From positions 1 to 24,763 of the forward strand of contig SFEJ01000035.1 of assembly GCA_004558035.1 (NCBI GenBank): a stretch of DNA of 24,763 nucleotides, written 5' to 3'. The notes below the pieces were generated by a model. That model searched no databases, was not told where the DNA came from, and saw nothing but the letters and a program-made list of their open reading frames with translations. Origin of the DNA: Opitutia bacterium. Its GTDB lineage: Bacteria > Verrucomicrobiota > Verrucomicrobiae > Opitutales > UBA953. The translations under genes and the position numbers were made by a program. Every line of letters starts with the position of its first letter. Position 1 is the stretch's first letter. This document shows, piece by piece, positions 1 to 7,058 of the stretch.

Positions 1-333
1 ATGGACGGCAACAATGAGCCGTACGCCGAGTTCATGGAAAATATGCGGGAAAGGAACTTTTTTGTCGTCTCCTGCCTGAAAGATACAAACATTGATGTTA
101 TTTTCTTTCAGAAATCGTTTTGTAAAAATTTCATTTTCTTTGGAGTAGATTTTTTTACAGGGGAAAAATGACTGTCGAGAATTATCGCAACTTTCGCGAA
201 AGACATCCATCATGGACAGGAAAAAGACCGCGTGTCTGCGTGAAATCAACGCGTCTGCGAGAACCCTTGTGACTTTTTCGATCCCCCCCTTGCTGGGATC
301 GATGGCGACAGTATGCAGAAAGAGAATGTTCAT
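1..333 (-). CDS. Glycosyltransferase family 4-like protein, N-terminal part (cut by window edge)
   Basis: The frame is open from an ATG at 331-333 to the left edge of the window, giving 111 codons. The product starts MNILFLHTVAIDPSKGGIEK and continues VTRVLADAL. A short hydrophobic strand followed by a GG-I-E-x-V-x-x-L-A-x-x-L segment is the usual N-terminus of GT-B (GT4) transferases that build polysaccharides. The catalytic C-terminal half lies outside the window. The gene starts 4 bases after the stop of the GT2 gene, so it belongs to the same operon. No Shine-Dalgarno site is visible. A run of seven G (minus strand; plus 283-289) encodes part of the GG motif. Base composition is clearly less GC-rich than most of the window. 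GT4 is inferred from the N-terminus only. Confidence 0.75.
   Translation of the reverse strand, partial: MNILFLHTVAIDPSKGGIEKVTRVLADALISRRHAVFFLSMMDVFRESCDNSRQSFFPCKKIYSKENEIFTKRFLKENNINVCIFQAGDDKKVPFPHIFHELGVRLIVAVH
283..289. repeat. Homopolymer tract, C7 (G7 on coding strand)
   Basis: Seven consecutive C on the plus strand lie in codons 16-18 of the GT4-like gene. A slip of one base would shift the frame right at the start of the protein. It is short for a phase-variable tract, so its function is uncertain. Confidence 0.5.
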
Positions 334-337
334 GGAT

Positions 338-1252
338 TCAGCGAACAAATATTTTTAGGAAGCGGCTGATGACGTGTCGACAGAATGAGGACCAATGCGT
401 CCTTTTGTTATCGAATAGAGCCATGACCAGATCATAGCGCAAGAACTCTCTGTCGTATCGCGCATGTAGCTTTTTCATTCCTCGGGAAACAAGTTCCGGA
501 CGAAGTTCCAATAGGTAAAAGCGTTTTCGGGAGTCCATGAACCTCGCGCTGTAGAAGGTGCTTTTCGAGGTCGAGGAAACGGAGTCGCCAACCCGGTAAA
601 GTACCGTTTCCTCATCCATGAAAAATAGTTTTTTGCCTTTTCCTGTGAGCTCCAGCCATTTCGGCCAGTCTTCCATTGCAGGGTAGAGCGGATTGTAGGG
701 AGAACACTTCATCGTCTTCGTTCTGAAGAATCCGCTCGGCGCGTTGATGCAGCATTCTTCGAGGAGCAAGTCATGTTGTTTTTGTGGTGTGAGCGAGAAA
801 AATTCCGGAGGCTTTTTCGGTACGGAGGTCTTTGAGAGGCGTTTTTCTCCGTTTTTCATAGTCGAGAATTCTCTGATTTTAGAAAAGACGACTTCCGCTT
901 CCGGGTGTTCTTCCATAAATCGAACGTTTGTTGCGATGCAGTCGGGAAGCAGAATGTCGTCTGCCGCAATGCTTTTCATAAAAACGCCCTGTGCGGCGGA
1001 GATGCCGCGATTTAAATTCGCGGGAATCCCTCCATTTTTTTCGGCAACGATGATTTCGGCGCGGACGAAGCGGGATTGGTTCGTCTCGATCCAAGTCCGC
1101 GCGATTGCCGCAGTGTCGTCCGTCGAAGCGTCGTCGCAGACAATCAGTTCCAGCGGCGAATAAGTCTGCGCGGCGACGCTTTCCAGCGTTTCTGTAATCG
1201 TTTTTGACGAGTTGTAGGCAATGACTACGACCGAAACTAGAGGATTTCCCAT
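338..1252 (-). CDS. Glycosyltransferase family 2 protein
   Basis: The 304-residue product begins with the GT-A strand PLVSVVVIAYNSSKTI. It carries a nucleotide-binding D40-D41 in ...VCDDASTDDT and the metal-binding acidic pair D98-D99 in SIAADDILLPD. No membrane segment is obvious, so a peripheral cytoplasmic enzyme adding one sugar to a polysaccharide repeat unit is likely; donor and acceptor cannot be told. Its ATG is separated from the stop of the aminotransferase gene by seven A (part of an A9 run), with no clear Shine-Dalgarno. The next gene begins 4 bases after its stop. Composition is lower in GC than the core genes and it has no copy of the CGTTCCCG motif, suggesting recent acquisition. 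Confidence 0.88.
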   Translation of the reverse strand: MGNPLVSVVVIAYNSSKTITETLESVAAQTYSPLELIVCDDASTDDTAAIARTWIETNQSRFVRAEIIVAEKNGGIPANLNRGISAAQGVFMKSIAADDILLPDCIATNVRFMEEHPEAEVVFSKIREFSTMKNGEKRLSKTSVPKKPPEFFSLTPQKQHDLLLEECCINAPSGFFRTKTMKCSPYNPLYPAMEDWPKWLELTGKGKKLFFMDEETVLYRVGDSVSSTSKSTFYSARFMDSRKRFYLLELRPELVSRGMKKLHARYDREFLRYDLVMALFDNKRTHWSSFCRHVISRFLKIFVR

Positions 1253-1259
1253 TTTTTTT

Positions 1260-2360
1260 TCAGAATTCGTTGAGATTTTCGACGACGGCGCGGACCTCCT
1301 CCGGCGTCATCACCGGGGAAATCGGGAGCGAGAGCTCTTCGCGCGCGAGGCGTTCCGTGATCGGGAACGAGAGGGAGTTCCATTCCGCGTAGCATTCCTG
1401 CTTGTGCGGAGGAATCGGGTAGTGAATCAGCGTCTGCACGCCGCGTTCGGTGAGAAAGCTCTGCAGTTCGTCGCGGCGGGAACACAGCACCGGAAAAAGG
1501 TGGAAGACGTGCGCGTTCCAGTCGTCGGGCGCGGGAACGCGAACCGCCGGATTCCTAATGTTTTCCGTGTAGAATTTCGCGACCGCTCGCCGCGCCGCGA
1601 GGTCTTCGTCGAGGTGCGAGAGCTTCACGTCGAGAATCGCCGCCTGGATTTCGTCGAGACGGCTGTTGCGGCCGCGGTATTTGAAGACGTATTTTCGCGT
1701 CGAACCGTAGTTCGCGAGCGAACGGATCGTTTCCGCGAGCTCGGGATCGTCCGTCGTCACGGCGCCGCCGTCTCCGAACGCTCCGAGATTTTTCCCCGGA
1801 TAGAAGCTGTGTCCGGCGGCGTCGCCGAGGGCTCCGGTCTTCGTCGTTCCCGCGAAAAGGCAGCCGTGCGCCTGCGCGTTGTCCTCGACGAGCTTGAGTC
1901 CACGGGAACGGCAGAGCTCTCCGATTTTTTCCGTGTACGCGCAGCGTCCGTAAAGGTGCACGATGCAGACGGCCTTTGTGCGCGGCGTGAGCGCGGCTTC
2001 AATCCTGGAGTCGTCGATCTGCAGCGTGTCCTCGCGCGGCTCGACGAGCACGGGAACGAGGTCGTTCTCCGTGATTGCGAGAATCGTCGCGATGTAGGTG
2101 TTCGCGGGCACGACGACTTCGTCGCCCGGCTTCATCACGCCGAGCTCGATGTAGGCGCGGAAGATCCAAATCAGCGCGTCGAGCCCGTTCGCGCAGCCGA
2201 CGCAGTGCTTCGTGCCGATGTAGCGCGCGTAGTCCGCTTCGAAGCGGGCGTTCTCCTTGCCTTGGAGATACCACCCCGAATCGATGACGCGCCGCGTCGC
2301 CGCGTGGATTTCGTCGGCATGCTTCGCCGTGATTTTTTGAAGATCAAGAAATTTGATCAT
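1260..2360 (-). CDS. fdtB: DegT/DnrJ/EryC1/StrS aminotransferase (FdtB/QdtB-type dTDP-3-oxo sugar transaminase)
   Basis: This 366-residue protein is a PLP enzyme of the sugar aminotransferase family. The start MIKFLDLQKI and S28-GWYLQGKE are typical. D160 and Q163 in VEDNAQAHG contact PLP, and K190 in SFYPGKNLGAFGDGGA is the Schiff-base lysine. By family knowledge and context (RmlA, RmlB and a FdtA-type 3,4-ketoisomerase upstream), it should aminate C3 of dTDP-3-oxo-6-deoxyhexose with glutamate as donor. Whether the product is Fuc3N or Qui3N cannot be read from the sequence. It lies 83 bases downstream of the formyltransferase gene, an AT-rich gap without recognisable signals. Composition matches the GC-rich majority and it holds several CGTTCCCG motifs. 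Confidence 0.92.
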   Translation of the reverse strand: MIKFLDLQKITAKHADEIHAATRRVIDSGWYLQGKENARFEADYARYIGTKHCVGCANGLDALIWIFRAYIELGVMKPGDEVVVPANTYIATILAITENDLVPVLVEPREDTLQIDDSRIEAALTPRTKAVCIVHLYGRCAYTEKIGELCRSRGLKLVEDNAQAHGCLFAGTTKTGALGDAAGHSFYPGKNLGAFGDGGAVTTDDPELAETIRSLANYGSTRKYVFKYRGRNSRLDEIQAAILDVKLSHLDEDLAARRAVAKFYTENIRNPAVRVPAPDDWNAHVFHLFPVLCSRRDELQSFLTERGVQTLIHYPIPPHKQECYAEWNSLSFPITERLAREELSLPISPVMTPEEVRAVVENLNEF

Positions 2361-2443
2361 GAGGTTTTTTGCAATTTTTTATGGGAAACGGATTGTTCGG
2401 AATAAAATTTTCTGCGGAAGCCGAGAGCTAAAAACAATTTCGC

Positions 2444-3337
2444 TCATAAATTTATTAGTGGTCGCGACGAATGCCCTTCCGTGCGGCTCGCGTTCCAAAA
2501 AGTTTTTTTGTGCTTATGCAGGCGCACATCGTAATCGATGGAGGAAAAATCGAAGAAGTCTTCACACTCGGAAAGCAGTTTCCCCGGAGGCATTTCGCTT
2601 TTTCGTCGAAGTATTTCGCAGGAAAGGATCTCGGTTTCTCCGATTTTCGGGCGTTGGAATTCCTCGAAAGAGTAGGCTCGAATCTGCCGGTCGATTTCGC
2701 ATGCGGTCTTTCTCAAGTCGAGCGTGAGGTTTTTGTAGTCTATGGTTCTTTTCGAGAAATACGTGGCGCCCTCGACGGGTTGCGGAAACGAATGTTCATT
2801 TCCGAAAATCAGAGCATCGAGATGTTCGCGGACGAGCGCGGTTCCGTGTTCGATGTATTTGAAATAAAGGCTTCGGCAGGTTTCGTCGGGCGCGAGCGGG
2901 AATGCCCGTTGTGCGACGATGTCGCCGGTGTCGATTCCGTTGTCGATTTTGTGCAACGTCACGCCGCTTTCGCGTTCTCCGTGCAGAATGGGCAGGGCGG
3001 AGGTGTACATCCCTCTGTATTTCGGCAGAAGCGAGAAATGGATATTGAAGATTCTTTCGCTCAAGAAGTCCTTCGGTCGGATTATCCGGTTGTATTCCAG
3101 CGAGAGGAAAAGCAAGGCGTTCTCTTCCCTGACCTCTTTCTCCGAAACGATTCGGAGGTTTCTGGAACGGGCGTATTTCAAAAAGGATTTCTGAAACGAG
3201 TCTTCTCCGGTATCCGTTGAATTAGGTAATGCCCAAAGTTCAATTGCGGAAAAACGCGAAGAGGCGTACTCGCACACATCGACGGCGATGTTGTTTTTTC
3301 CCGCGACGCAGAGCGTTCGAATATGCGGCGAAATCAT
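2444..3337 (-). CDS. Sugar N-formyltransferase (Formyl_trans_N family)
   Basis: The 297-residue product (from MISPHIRTLC) carries the formyltransferase triad N98-x-H100 in IFNIHFSLLPKYRGMY and D136 in GIDTGDI. The 36-residue H-to-D spacing equals that of ArnA, and the motif style resembles dTDP-amino-sugar formyltransferases. It would transfer formyl from N10-formyl-tetrahydrofolate to a nucleotide-linked amino sugar. The frame opens at 3394, but the start at 3337 is preferred: AAAGGAG lies about six bases upstream, and the ATG overlaps the acetyltransferase stop by 4 bases (ATGA, 3334-3337), implying translational coupling. Composition is lower in GC and no CGTTCCCG motif is present. Family members acting on 3-amino and on 4-amino sugars exist; the 3-amino substrate is inferred from neighbours only. 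Confidence 0.87.
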   Translation of the reverse strand: MISPHIRTLCVAGKNNIAVDVCEYASSRFSAIELWALPNSTDTGEDSFQKSFLKYARSRNLRIVSEKEVREENALLFLSLEYNRIIRPKDFLSERIFNIHFSLLPKYRGMYTSALPILHGERESGVTLHKIDNGIDTGDIVAQRAFPLAPDETCRSLYFKYIEHGTALVREHLDALIFGNEHSFPQPVEGATYFSKRTIDYKNLTLDLRKTACEIDRQIRAYSFEEFQRPKIGETEILSCEILRRKSEMPPGKLLSECEDFFDFSSIDYDVRLHKHKKTFWNASRTEGHSSRPLINL

Positions 3338-3912
3338 GCGGCGCTCCTTTCTGCGGAAACGCCGAAGACGAGGGGATTTTCGACGGAAACGCATTGCTCG
3401 TGCCTACTTATTCGAAAAATGGGGGGGGGCACCTGCTCGTTCCCGGTTGCCGTTGATTTCAAAATTTTTGCCGGGTTTCCGACGACGACGGCGTTCGCGG
3501 GAACGTCTTTCGTGACGACCGCTCCTGCGCCGACCATCGCGTTTTCGCCGATGACCGTTCCCGCGAGAATCGTCGCGTTCGCTCCGATGGAGCAGCCGCG
3601 CTTCAGCACCGTGCGCGAGAATTTTTCCGGATAGACCTTCGAACGAGGGAACAGATCGTTCGTGAACGTCGCGTTCGGTCCGATGAAGACTCCGTCTTCG
3701 ACCGTGATTCCGTCCCAGAGCTGAACGCCGGATTTCACGGTGACGTCGTCGCCTATGCGCACGTCGTTTTCGATGAGCACGTGCGCGCAGATGTTGCAGT
3801 TTGCTCCAATCTCCGCGCCCGGAAGCACGACGCAGAACTGCCAAATCCGCGTTCCCGCGCCGATTTTTTCGCTCTGCACATCGGCGAGACCATGAATGAA
3901 AGGATTATTCAT
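3334..3912 (-). CDS. Left-handed beta-helix sugar N-acetyltransferase (FdtC/QdtC/WbpD-like)
   Basis: The 192-residue protein is built of hexapeptide repeats (for example IGANCNICAHVLIENDVRIG and IGANATILAGTVIGENAMVG) and ends its core with VPANAVVVGNPAKI, as in acetyl-CoA-dependent nucleotide-sugar N-acetyltransferases. In this cluster it would acetylate the 3-amino group of a dTDP-3,6-dideoxyhexose. Its ATG follows the isomerase stop codon directly, and its own stop overlaps the formyltransferase start (ATGA). After the core there is an unusual tail of about 35 residues, beginning with three prolines encoded by a C9 run (plus 3421-3429). Gain or loss of one base there would end the protein within about eight codons, leave the beta-helix intact, and uncouple the downstream gene. 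Confidence 0.9.
   Translation of the reverse strand: MNNPFIHGLADVQSEKIGAGTRIWQFCVVLPGAEIGANCNICAHVLIENDVRIGDDVTVKSGVQLWDGITVEDGVFIGPNATFTNDLFPRSKVYPEKFSRTVLKRGCSIGANATILAGTVIGENAMVGAGAVVTKDVPANAVVVGNPAKILKSTATGNEQVPPPIFRISRHEQCVSVENPLVFGVSAERSAA
3421..3429. repeat. Homopolymer tract, G9 (C9 on coding strand)
   Basis: Nine G on the plus strand read as three proline codons in the acetyltransferase tail. Both alternative frames after the tract meet a stop within a few codons (TAA or TAG around 3402-3410). It is long enough to be slippage-prone in principle. Sequencing error in the tract cannot be excluded. Confidence 0.6.
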
Positions 3913-4308
3913 TTATTCTAAGCTCATTAAAAATTCGTTGTAGTCGCGGATGTATTCGCTCGCGTCGTATTTTTCGTCCGAGAGGACGAGGAGGACGGCG
4001 TTTTCGGAGAAATTGAACATTTCCTTCCAAATCATCTTGTCGAGCCAAAGCGCTTTGGTCGGGGAGTCGAGCACGACTGTTTCCGAGGAACGGCCGTCGG
4101 AAATTTCTACTCGGCAGGACCCGCTGAGAGAAACCATGAGGAACTGCGATTTCCGGTTCGCGTGGCAGCCGCGCCTCGTTTCGCCTTTCGTGCCGAAGAT
4201 GTAGAACGCCCTCTTTATTTCGAACGGGCAGTTAGATCCTTTCTCGATCGCGACGAGGCTTCCGCGCTCGTCCCCGCGCACCTCCAGATTTATGATTTTG
4301 TAGTTCAT
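3913..4308 (-). CDS. fdtA: dTDP-6-deoxy-hex-4-ulose 3,4-ketoisomerase, FdtA/QdtA-type cupin (WxcM-like)
   Basis: The 131-residue single cupin starts at MNYKIINLEV, two bases after the rmlB stop. The frame extends further upstream, but only inside rmlB. The family pattern is clear: RGSLVAIE, PFEIKRAFYIFGT, RRGCHANRKSQF, then SGSCRVEISDG. It should convert dTDP-4-keto-6-deoxyglucose from RmlB to the 3-keto sugar, giving the substrate for the aminotransferase. FdtA (epimerising at C4) and QdtA (not epimerising) cannot be separated here, so the symbol is approximate. H49 is present, but the partner position two residues on is N51 instead of the histidine of the best-studied enzyme. Composition is less GC-rich than the flanking rmlB and there is no CGTTCCCG motif. 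Confidence 0.9.
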   Translation of the reverse strand: MNYKIINLEVRGDERGSLVAIEKGSNCPFEIKRAFYIFGTKGETRRGCHANRKSQFLMVSLSGSCRVEISDGRSSETVVLDSPTKALWLDKMIWKEMFNFSENAVLLVLSDEKYDASEYIRDYNEFLMSLE

Positions 4309-4310
4309 CG

Positions 4311-5366
4311 TCAGCGGTTTTTGTAAATTTTTTCGTAGTATTTTTCGTATTCGCCGGAGGTGACGGAATCGAGCCACGCCTGGTTGTCCAGGTACCAGCG
4401 CACGGTGCGTTCGAGACCTTCCTCGAACTGCAGCGAAGGCTCCCAGCCCAGCTCGCGCTTCAGCTTCGACGAATCGATCGCGTAGCGCAGGTCGTGCCCG
4501 GCTCGGTCCGTCACGTAGGTGATCAGCCGCTCGGACGTTCCCGCGGGGTTGCCCAGCAGACGGTCCGTCGTCCGCACGAGCGCGCGCACCAGGTCGATGT
4601 TCTTCCACTCGTTGAAGCCGCCGATGTTGTAAGTGTCGCCGATTTTGCCGCGGTGGAAAATCACGTCGATCGCGCGCGCGTGATCCTCGACGAAGAGCCA
4701 ATCGCGCACGTTTTCGCCCTTGCCGTACACGGGAAGCGGCTTGCCCCGGCGAATGTTGTTGATGAAGAGCGGAATCAGCTTTTCTGGGAACTGGTACGGG
4801 CCGTAGTTGTTCGAGCAGTTCGTGACGAGCGTCGGCAATCCGTACGTGTCGTGAAAGGCGCGCACGAAATGGTCGCTCGACGCTTTGCTCGCGGAGTAGG
4901 GCGAGTGCGGGTCGTATTTCGTCGTCTCGGTGAAGAGCGTGCCGTCGAACGCGAGCGCGCCGTAAACTTCGTCCGTCGAAATATGGTAAAAAAGTTTGCC
5001 CGCGAAGTCGCCGTTCCAGCGTTCCCGCGCGGCCTGCAGTAGCGAGAGCGTGCCGAGCACGTTCGTGCGCGCGAAGGTGAACGGGTCTCGGATCGAGCGG
5101 TCCACGTGCGATTCGGCGGCGAGGTGGATCACGCCGTCGATCTCGAACTCGGCGAAGATTTCGCGCATGCGCTCGAGGTCACAGATGTCCGCGCGGACGA
5201 ACGCGTAGTTGGGCTCGCGCTCGACGTCGGCGAGGTTGGCGAGATTGCCCGCGTAGGTGAGCTTGTCGAGGTTGACGATGCGGTACTGCGGGTACTTCCT
5301 GACGAAGAGTCGCACGACGTGAGAGCCGATGAAGCCCGCTCCGCCCGTGATGAGAATGTTTTTCAT
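4311..5366 (-). CDS. rmlB: dTDP-glucose 4,6-dehydratase
   Basis: The 351-residue protein is an extended SDR. It has the NAD-binding GGAGFIG (8-14), the dehydratase signature STDEVYG with T131-D132-E133, and the catalytic Y157-x-x-x-K161 in YSASK. The TDE triad separates RmlB from plain epimerases. It makes dTDP-4-keto-6-deoxyglucose from dTDP-glucose supplied by RmlA. The ATG lies directly beside a degenerate 7-bp tandem repeat (5370-5397) in the 80-base gap after rmlA, and no Shine-Dalgarno is visible. The isomerase gene follows after 2 bases. Length and motifs are normal, and identification is firm. Confidence 0.97.
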   Translation of the reverse strand: MKNILITGGAGFIGSHVVRLFVRKYPQYRIVNLDKLTYAGNLANLADVEREPNYAFVRADICDLERMREIFAEFEIDGVIHLAAESHVDRSIRDPFTFARTNVLGTLSLLQAARERWNGDFAGKLFYHISTDEVYGALAFDGTLFTETTKYDPHSPYSASKASSDHFVRAFHDTYGLPTLVTNCSNNYGPYQFPEKLIPLFINNIRRGKPLPVYGKGENVRDWLFVEDHARAIDVIFHRGKIGDTYNIGGFNEWKNIDLVRALVRTTDRLLGNPAGTSERLITYVTDRAGHDLRYAIDSSKLKRELGWEPSLQFEEGLERTVRWYLDNQAWLDSVTSGEYEKYYEKIYKNR

Positions 5367-5369
5367 GAA

Positions 5370-5411
5370 AGTTTAAAGTTCAGGGTTTAAGGTTGATTCG
5401 GCCTCGCCGAA
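5370..5411. repeat. Heptad tandem repeat with adjoining hairpin between rmlA and rmlB
   Basis: On the plus strand four 7-bp units run head to tail: AGTTTAA, AGTTCAG, GGTTTAA, GGTTGAT (5370-5397). They run into the hairpin TTCGGC-CTC-GCCGAA (5397-5411). The same hairpin, with one loop change, occurs beside heptads at 18905-18919, so the two form a composite element. Confidence 0.7.
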
Positions 5412-5446
5412 GCGATCGGCGACTCGTGAGAGGGAATTTTCTTGCG

Positions 5447-6331
5447 TTATTGGATTTTCCCCTCCGCGAGCTTGATCAGGTATTGCCCGTAATTGTTTTT
5501 CTTCAGCGGTTCGGCGAGGCGGAAGAGCGCGTCGGTCGATATCCAGCCGCGGCGCCACGCGATTTCCTCGAGGCAGGAAATCTTCATGCCTTGGCGCTTT
5601 TGAAGGACTTCCACGAACGCTCCCGCCTCCTGCAGGGACTCGTGCGTTCCCGTGTCGAGCCAGGCGAAGCCGCGACGAAGCTGCTGCACGTTCAGCGTTC
5701 CCGCGCGCAGGTATTCCTGGTTCACGGAGGTGATCTCCAGCTCGCCGCGCGCGGAGGGCTTCACGTTCTTCGCGATTTCGACCACGCTGTTCGGGTAAAA
5801 ATAAAGCCCCGTCACGGCATAGTTCGATTTCGGGCATTCGGGCTTCTCCTCGATGGAGAGCACCTTGCCGTCCGCGTCGAACTCGACGACGCCGTAGCGC
5901 TCCGGATCGTTCACGTAGTAACCGAAAACCGTCGCGCGTTCCCGCTTCTCGGCGTCTTCGACCGCCCGGGCGAGAATCGACGGAAATCCCTGGCCGTAGA
6001 AGATGTTGTCTCCGAGCACGAGCGCCGCCGCGTCGCCGCCGATGAATTTTTCGCCGATGATGAAGGCCTGCGCGAGCCCGTCCGGCGAAGGCTGCTCCGC
6101 GTATTCGAAGCGCACGCCGAAATCGCTTCCGTCGCCGAGCAGGCGCCGGAATCCCGGCAGGTCCTGCGGCGTCGAGATGATCAGAATCTCGCGAATTCCC
6201 GCGAGCATGAGCGCGGAAATCGGGTAGTAGATCATCGGCTTGTCGAATACGGGTAGCAGCTGCTTCGACACGCCTTTGGTGATGGGATAGAGGCGCGTTC
6301 CCGAGCCTCCCGCCAATACGATGCCTTTCAT
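5447..6331 (-). CDS. rmlA: Glucose-1-phosphate thymidylyltransferase
   Basis: The 294-residue protein has the nucleotidyltransferase signature GGSGTRLYP (8-16), the metal-binding aspartate D108 in LGDNIFYG, and E161-E162-K163-P164. Length and the C-terminal helical part are typical of RmlA. It makes dTDP-glucose from dTTP and glucose-1-phosphate, the first step of the dTDP-deoxysugar route completed by the next genes. Its ATG lies 22 bases after the stop of the kinase gene. An AAAGGAG sits in that gap, but about 12 bases from the ATG, which is long. Confidence 0.97.
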   Translation of the reverse strand: MKGIVLAGGSGTRLYPITKGVSKQLLPVFDKPMIYYPISALMLAGIREILIISTPQDLPGFRRLLGDGSDFGVRFEYAEQPSPDGLAQAFIIGEKFIGGDAAALVLGDNIFYGQGFPSILARAVEDAEKRERATVFGYYVNDPERYGVVEFDADGKVLSIEEKPECPKSNYAVTGLYFYPNSVVEIAKNVKPSARGELEITSVNQEYLRAGTLNVQQLRRGFAWLDTGTHESLQEAGAFVEVLQKRQGMKISCLEEIAWRRGWISTDALFRLAEPLKKNNYGQYLIKLAEGKIQ

Positions 6332-6353
6332 GGTCTGTTCGTTCTCCTTTCGT

Positions 6354-7058
6354 TTAATCGCGCGTTTGTTCCTTGCCTCGGAGCCTGCGCCCGAGGTTGC
6401 GCAGCGCGTGCTGCGCGGTGAAGATTTTTTCGGGGAGACCGCGGGAACGGTTCGGGATGCCGAAGACGCGTTCGAGCTGGAGACGGTCGCGCGCCTTCGC
6501 CAGGCAAGGGAAGACTTTTCCTCCGCGGAAATCGATGAGCTTCGCGCCTTCCCGCGTGAGCAGAAAATTGTCCGGACAGACGTCGCCGGAGATGATTCCG
6601 CGCGCGTGGCATTCGCGCATCAGCGCGGCGATCGCGTCCTGCGTCTCGCGGGAACAGGGCAACGACGGAGATGCGCCGTCCAAAAATTCTGTCGCGGAAA
6701 TCGTCTCCCGCAGGACGCCTCGGGAAAACCTTTCCGCGACGAGAAACGTGCGCGGAATTCCCCGGAAACCGCGTTCCCACGCGCGTTCGCTGACGCGAAA
6801 AATACTGCGCGCGTCGGAGCCGCACAAAAAAGCCTTCAGCGAACGATCGAAGCGGAAGATGAAGAACTCGTGCTTGAGCACGACGGGAACGCCCGCAATC
6901 CGCGTTTTCAGCACGAGGCGTTTGCGCGTCGGGTGATCCATGGCGTCGCGCAGGACTTCGCCGCGGCGTTCCCGCAGCGTCGAGCGGATTTCTTCGAACG
7001 CAGCCGCGAATTCCGGAGCTGCGCAGAAAATACGGAACGAGTTTGCGTCTTTTTTCAT
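6354..7058 (-). CDS. Lipopolysaccharide core kinase-like protein (RfaY/WaaY type)
   Basis: The 234-residue product (from MKKDANSFRI) has a small kinase fold: K62 in VVLKHEF, the catalytic loop HARGIISGDVCPDNFLL with D159 and N164, and D176 in LIDFRGGK in place of DFG. That loop and the D-x-x-G-G-K ending resemble RfaY/WaaY heptose kinases, which phosphorylate the LPS inner core. The open frame extends upstream to 7310, but the start at 7058 is chosen because its ATG overlaps the stop of the transferase gene by 4 bases (ATGA, 7055-7058). Position between a core-type glycosyltransferase operon and the dTDP-sugar genes supports an envelope role. The exact acceptor is not known, and other LPS kinases (WaaP/KdkA) are possible. 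Confidence 0.82.
   Translation of the reverse strand: MKKDANSFRIFCAAPEFAAAFEEIRSTLRERRGEVLRDAMDHPTRKRLVLKTRIAGVPVVLKHEFFIFRFDRSLKAFLCGSDARSIFRVSERAWERGFRGIPRTFLVAERFSRGVLRETISATEFLDGASPSLPCSRETQDAIAALMRECHARGIISGDVCPDNFLLTREGAKLIDFRGGKVFPCLAKARDRLQLERVFGIPNRSRGLPEKIFTAQHALRNLGRRLRGKEQTRD

Noticed and set aside
1..171. A plus-strand frame starting ATG at position 1 with 56 codons
   Set aside because: The opposite strand encodes a convincing GT4 N-terminus in operon arrangement. The plus frame has no start signal or family similarity.
1221..2405. A 394-codon plus-strand frame opposite the aminotransferase
   Set aside because: Composition is arginine- and valine-rich shadow sequence, and the opposite strand encodes a complete PLP enzyme.
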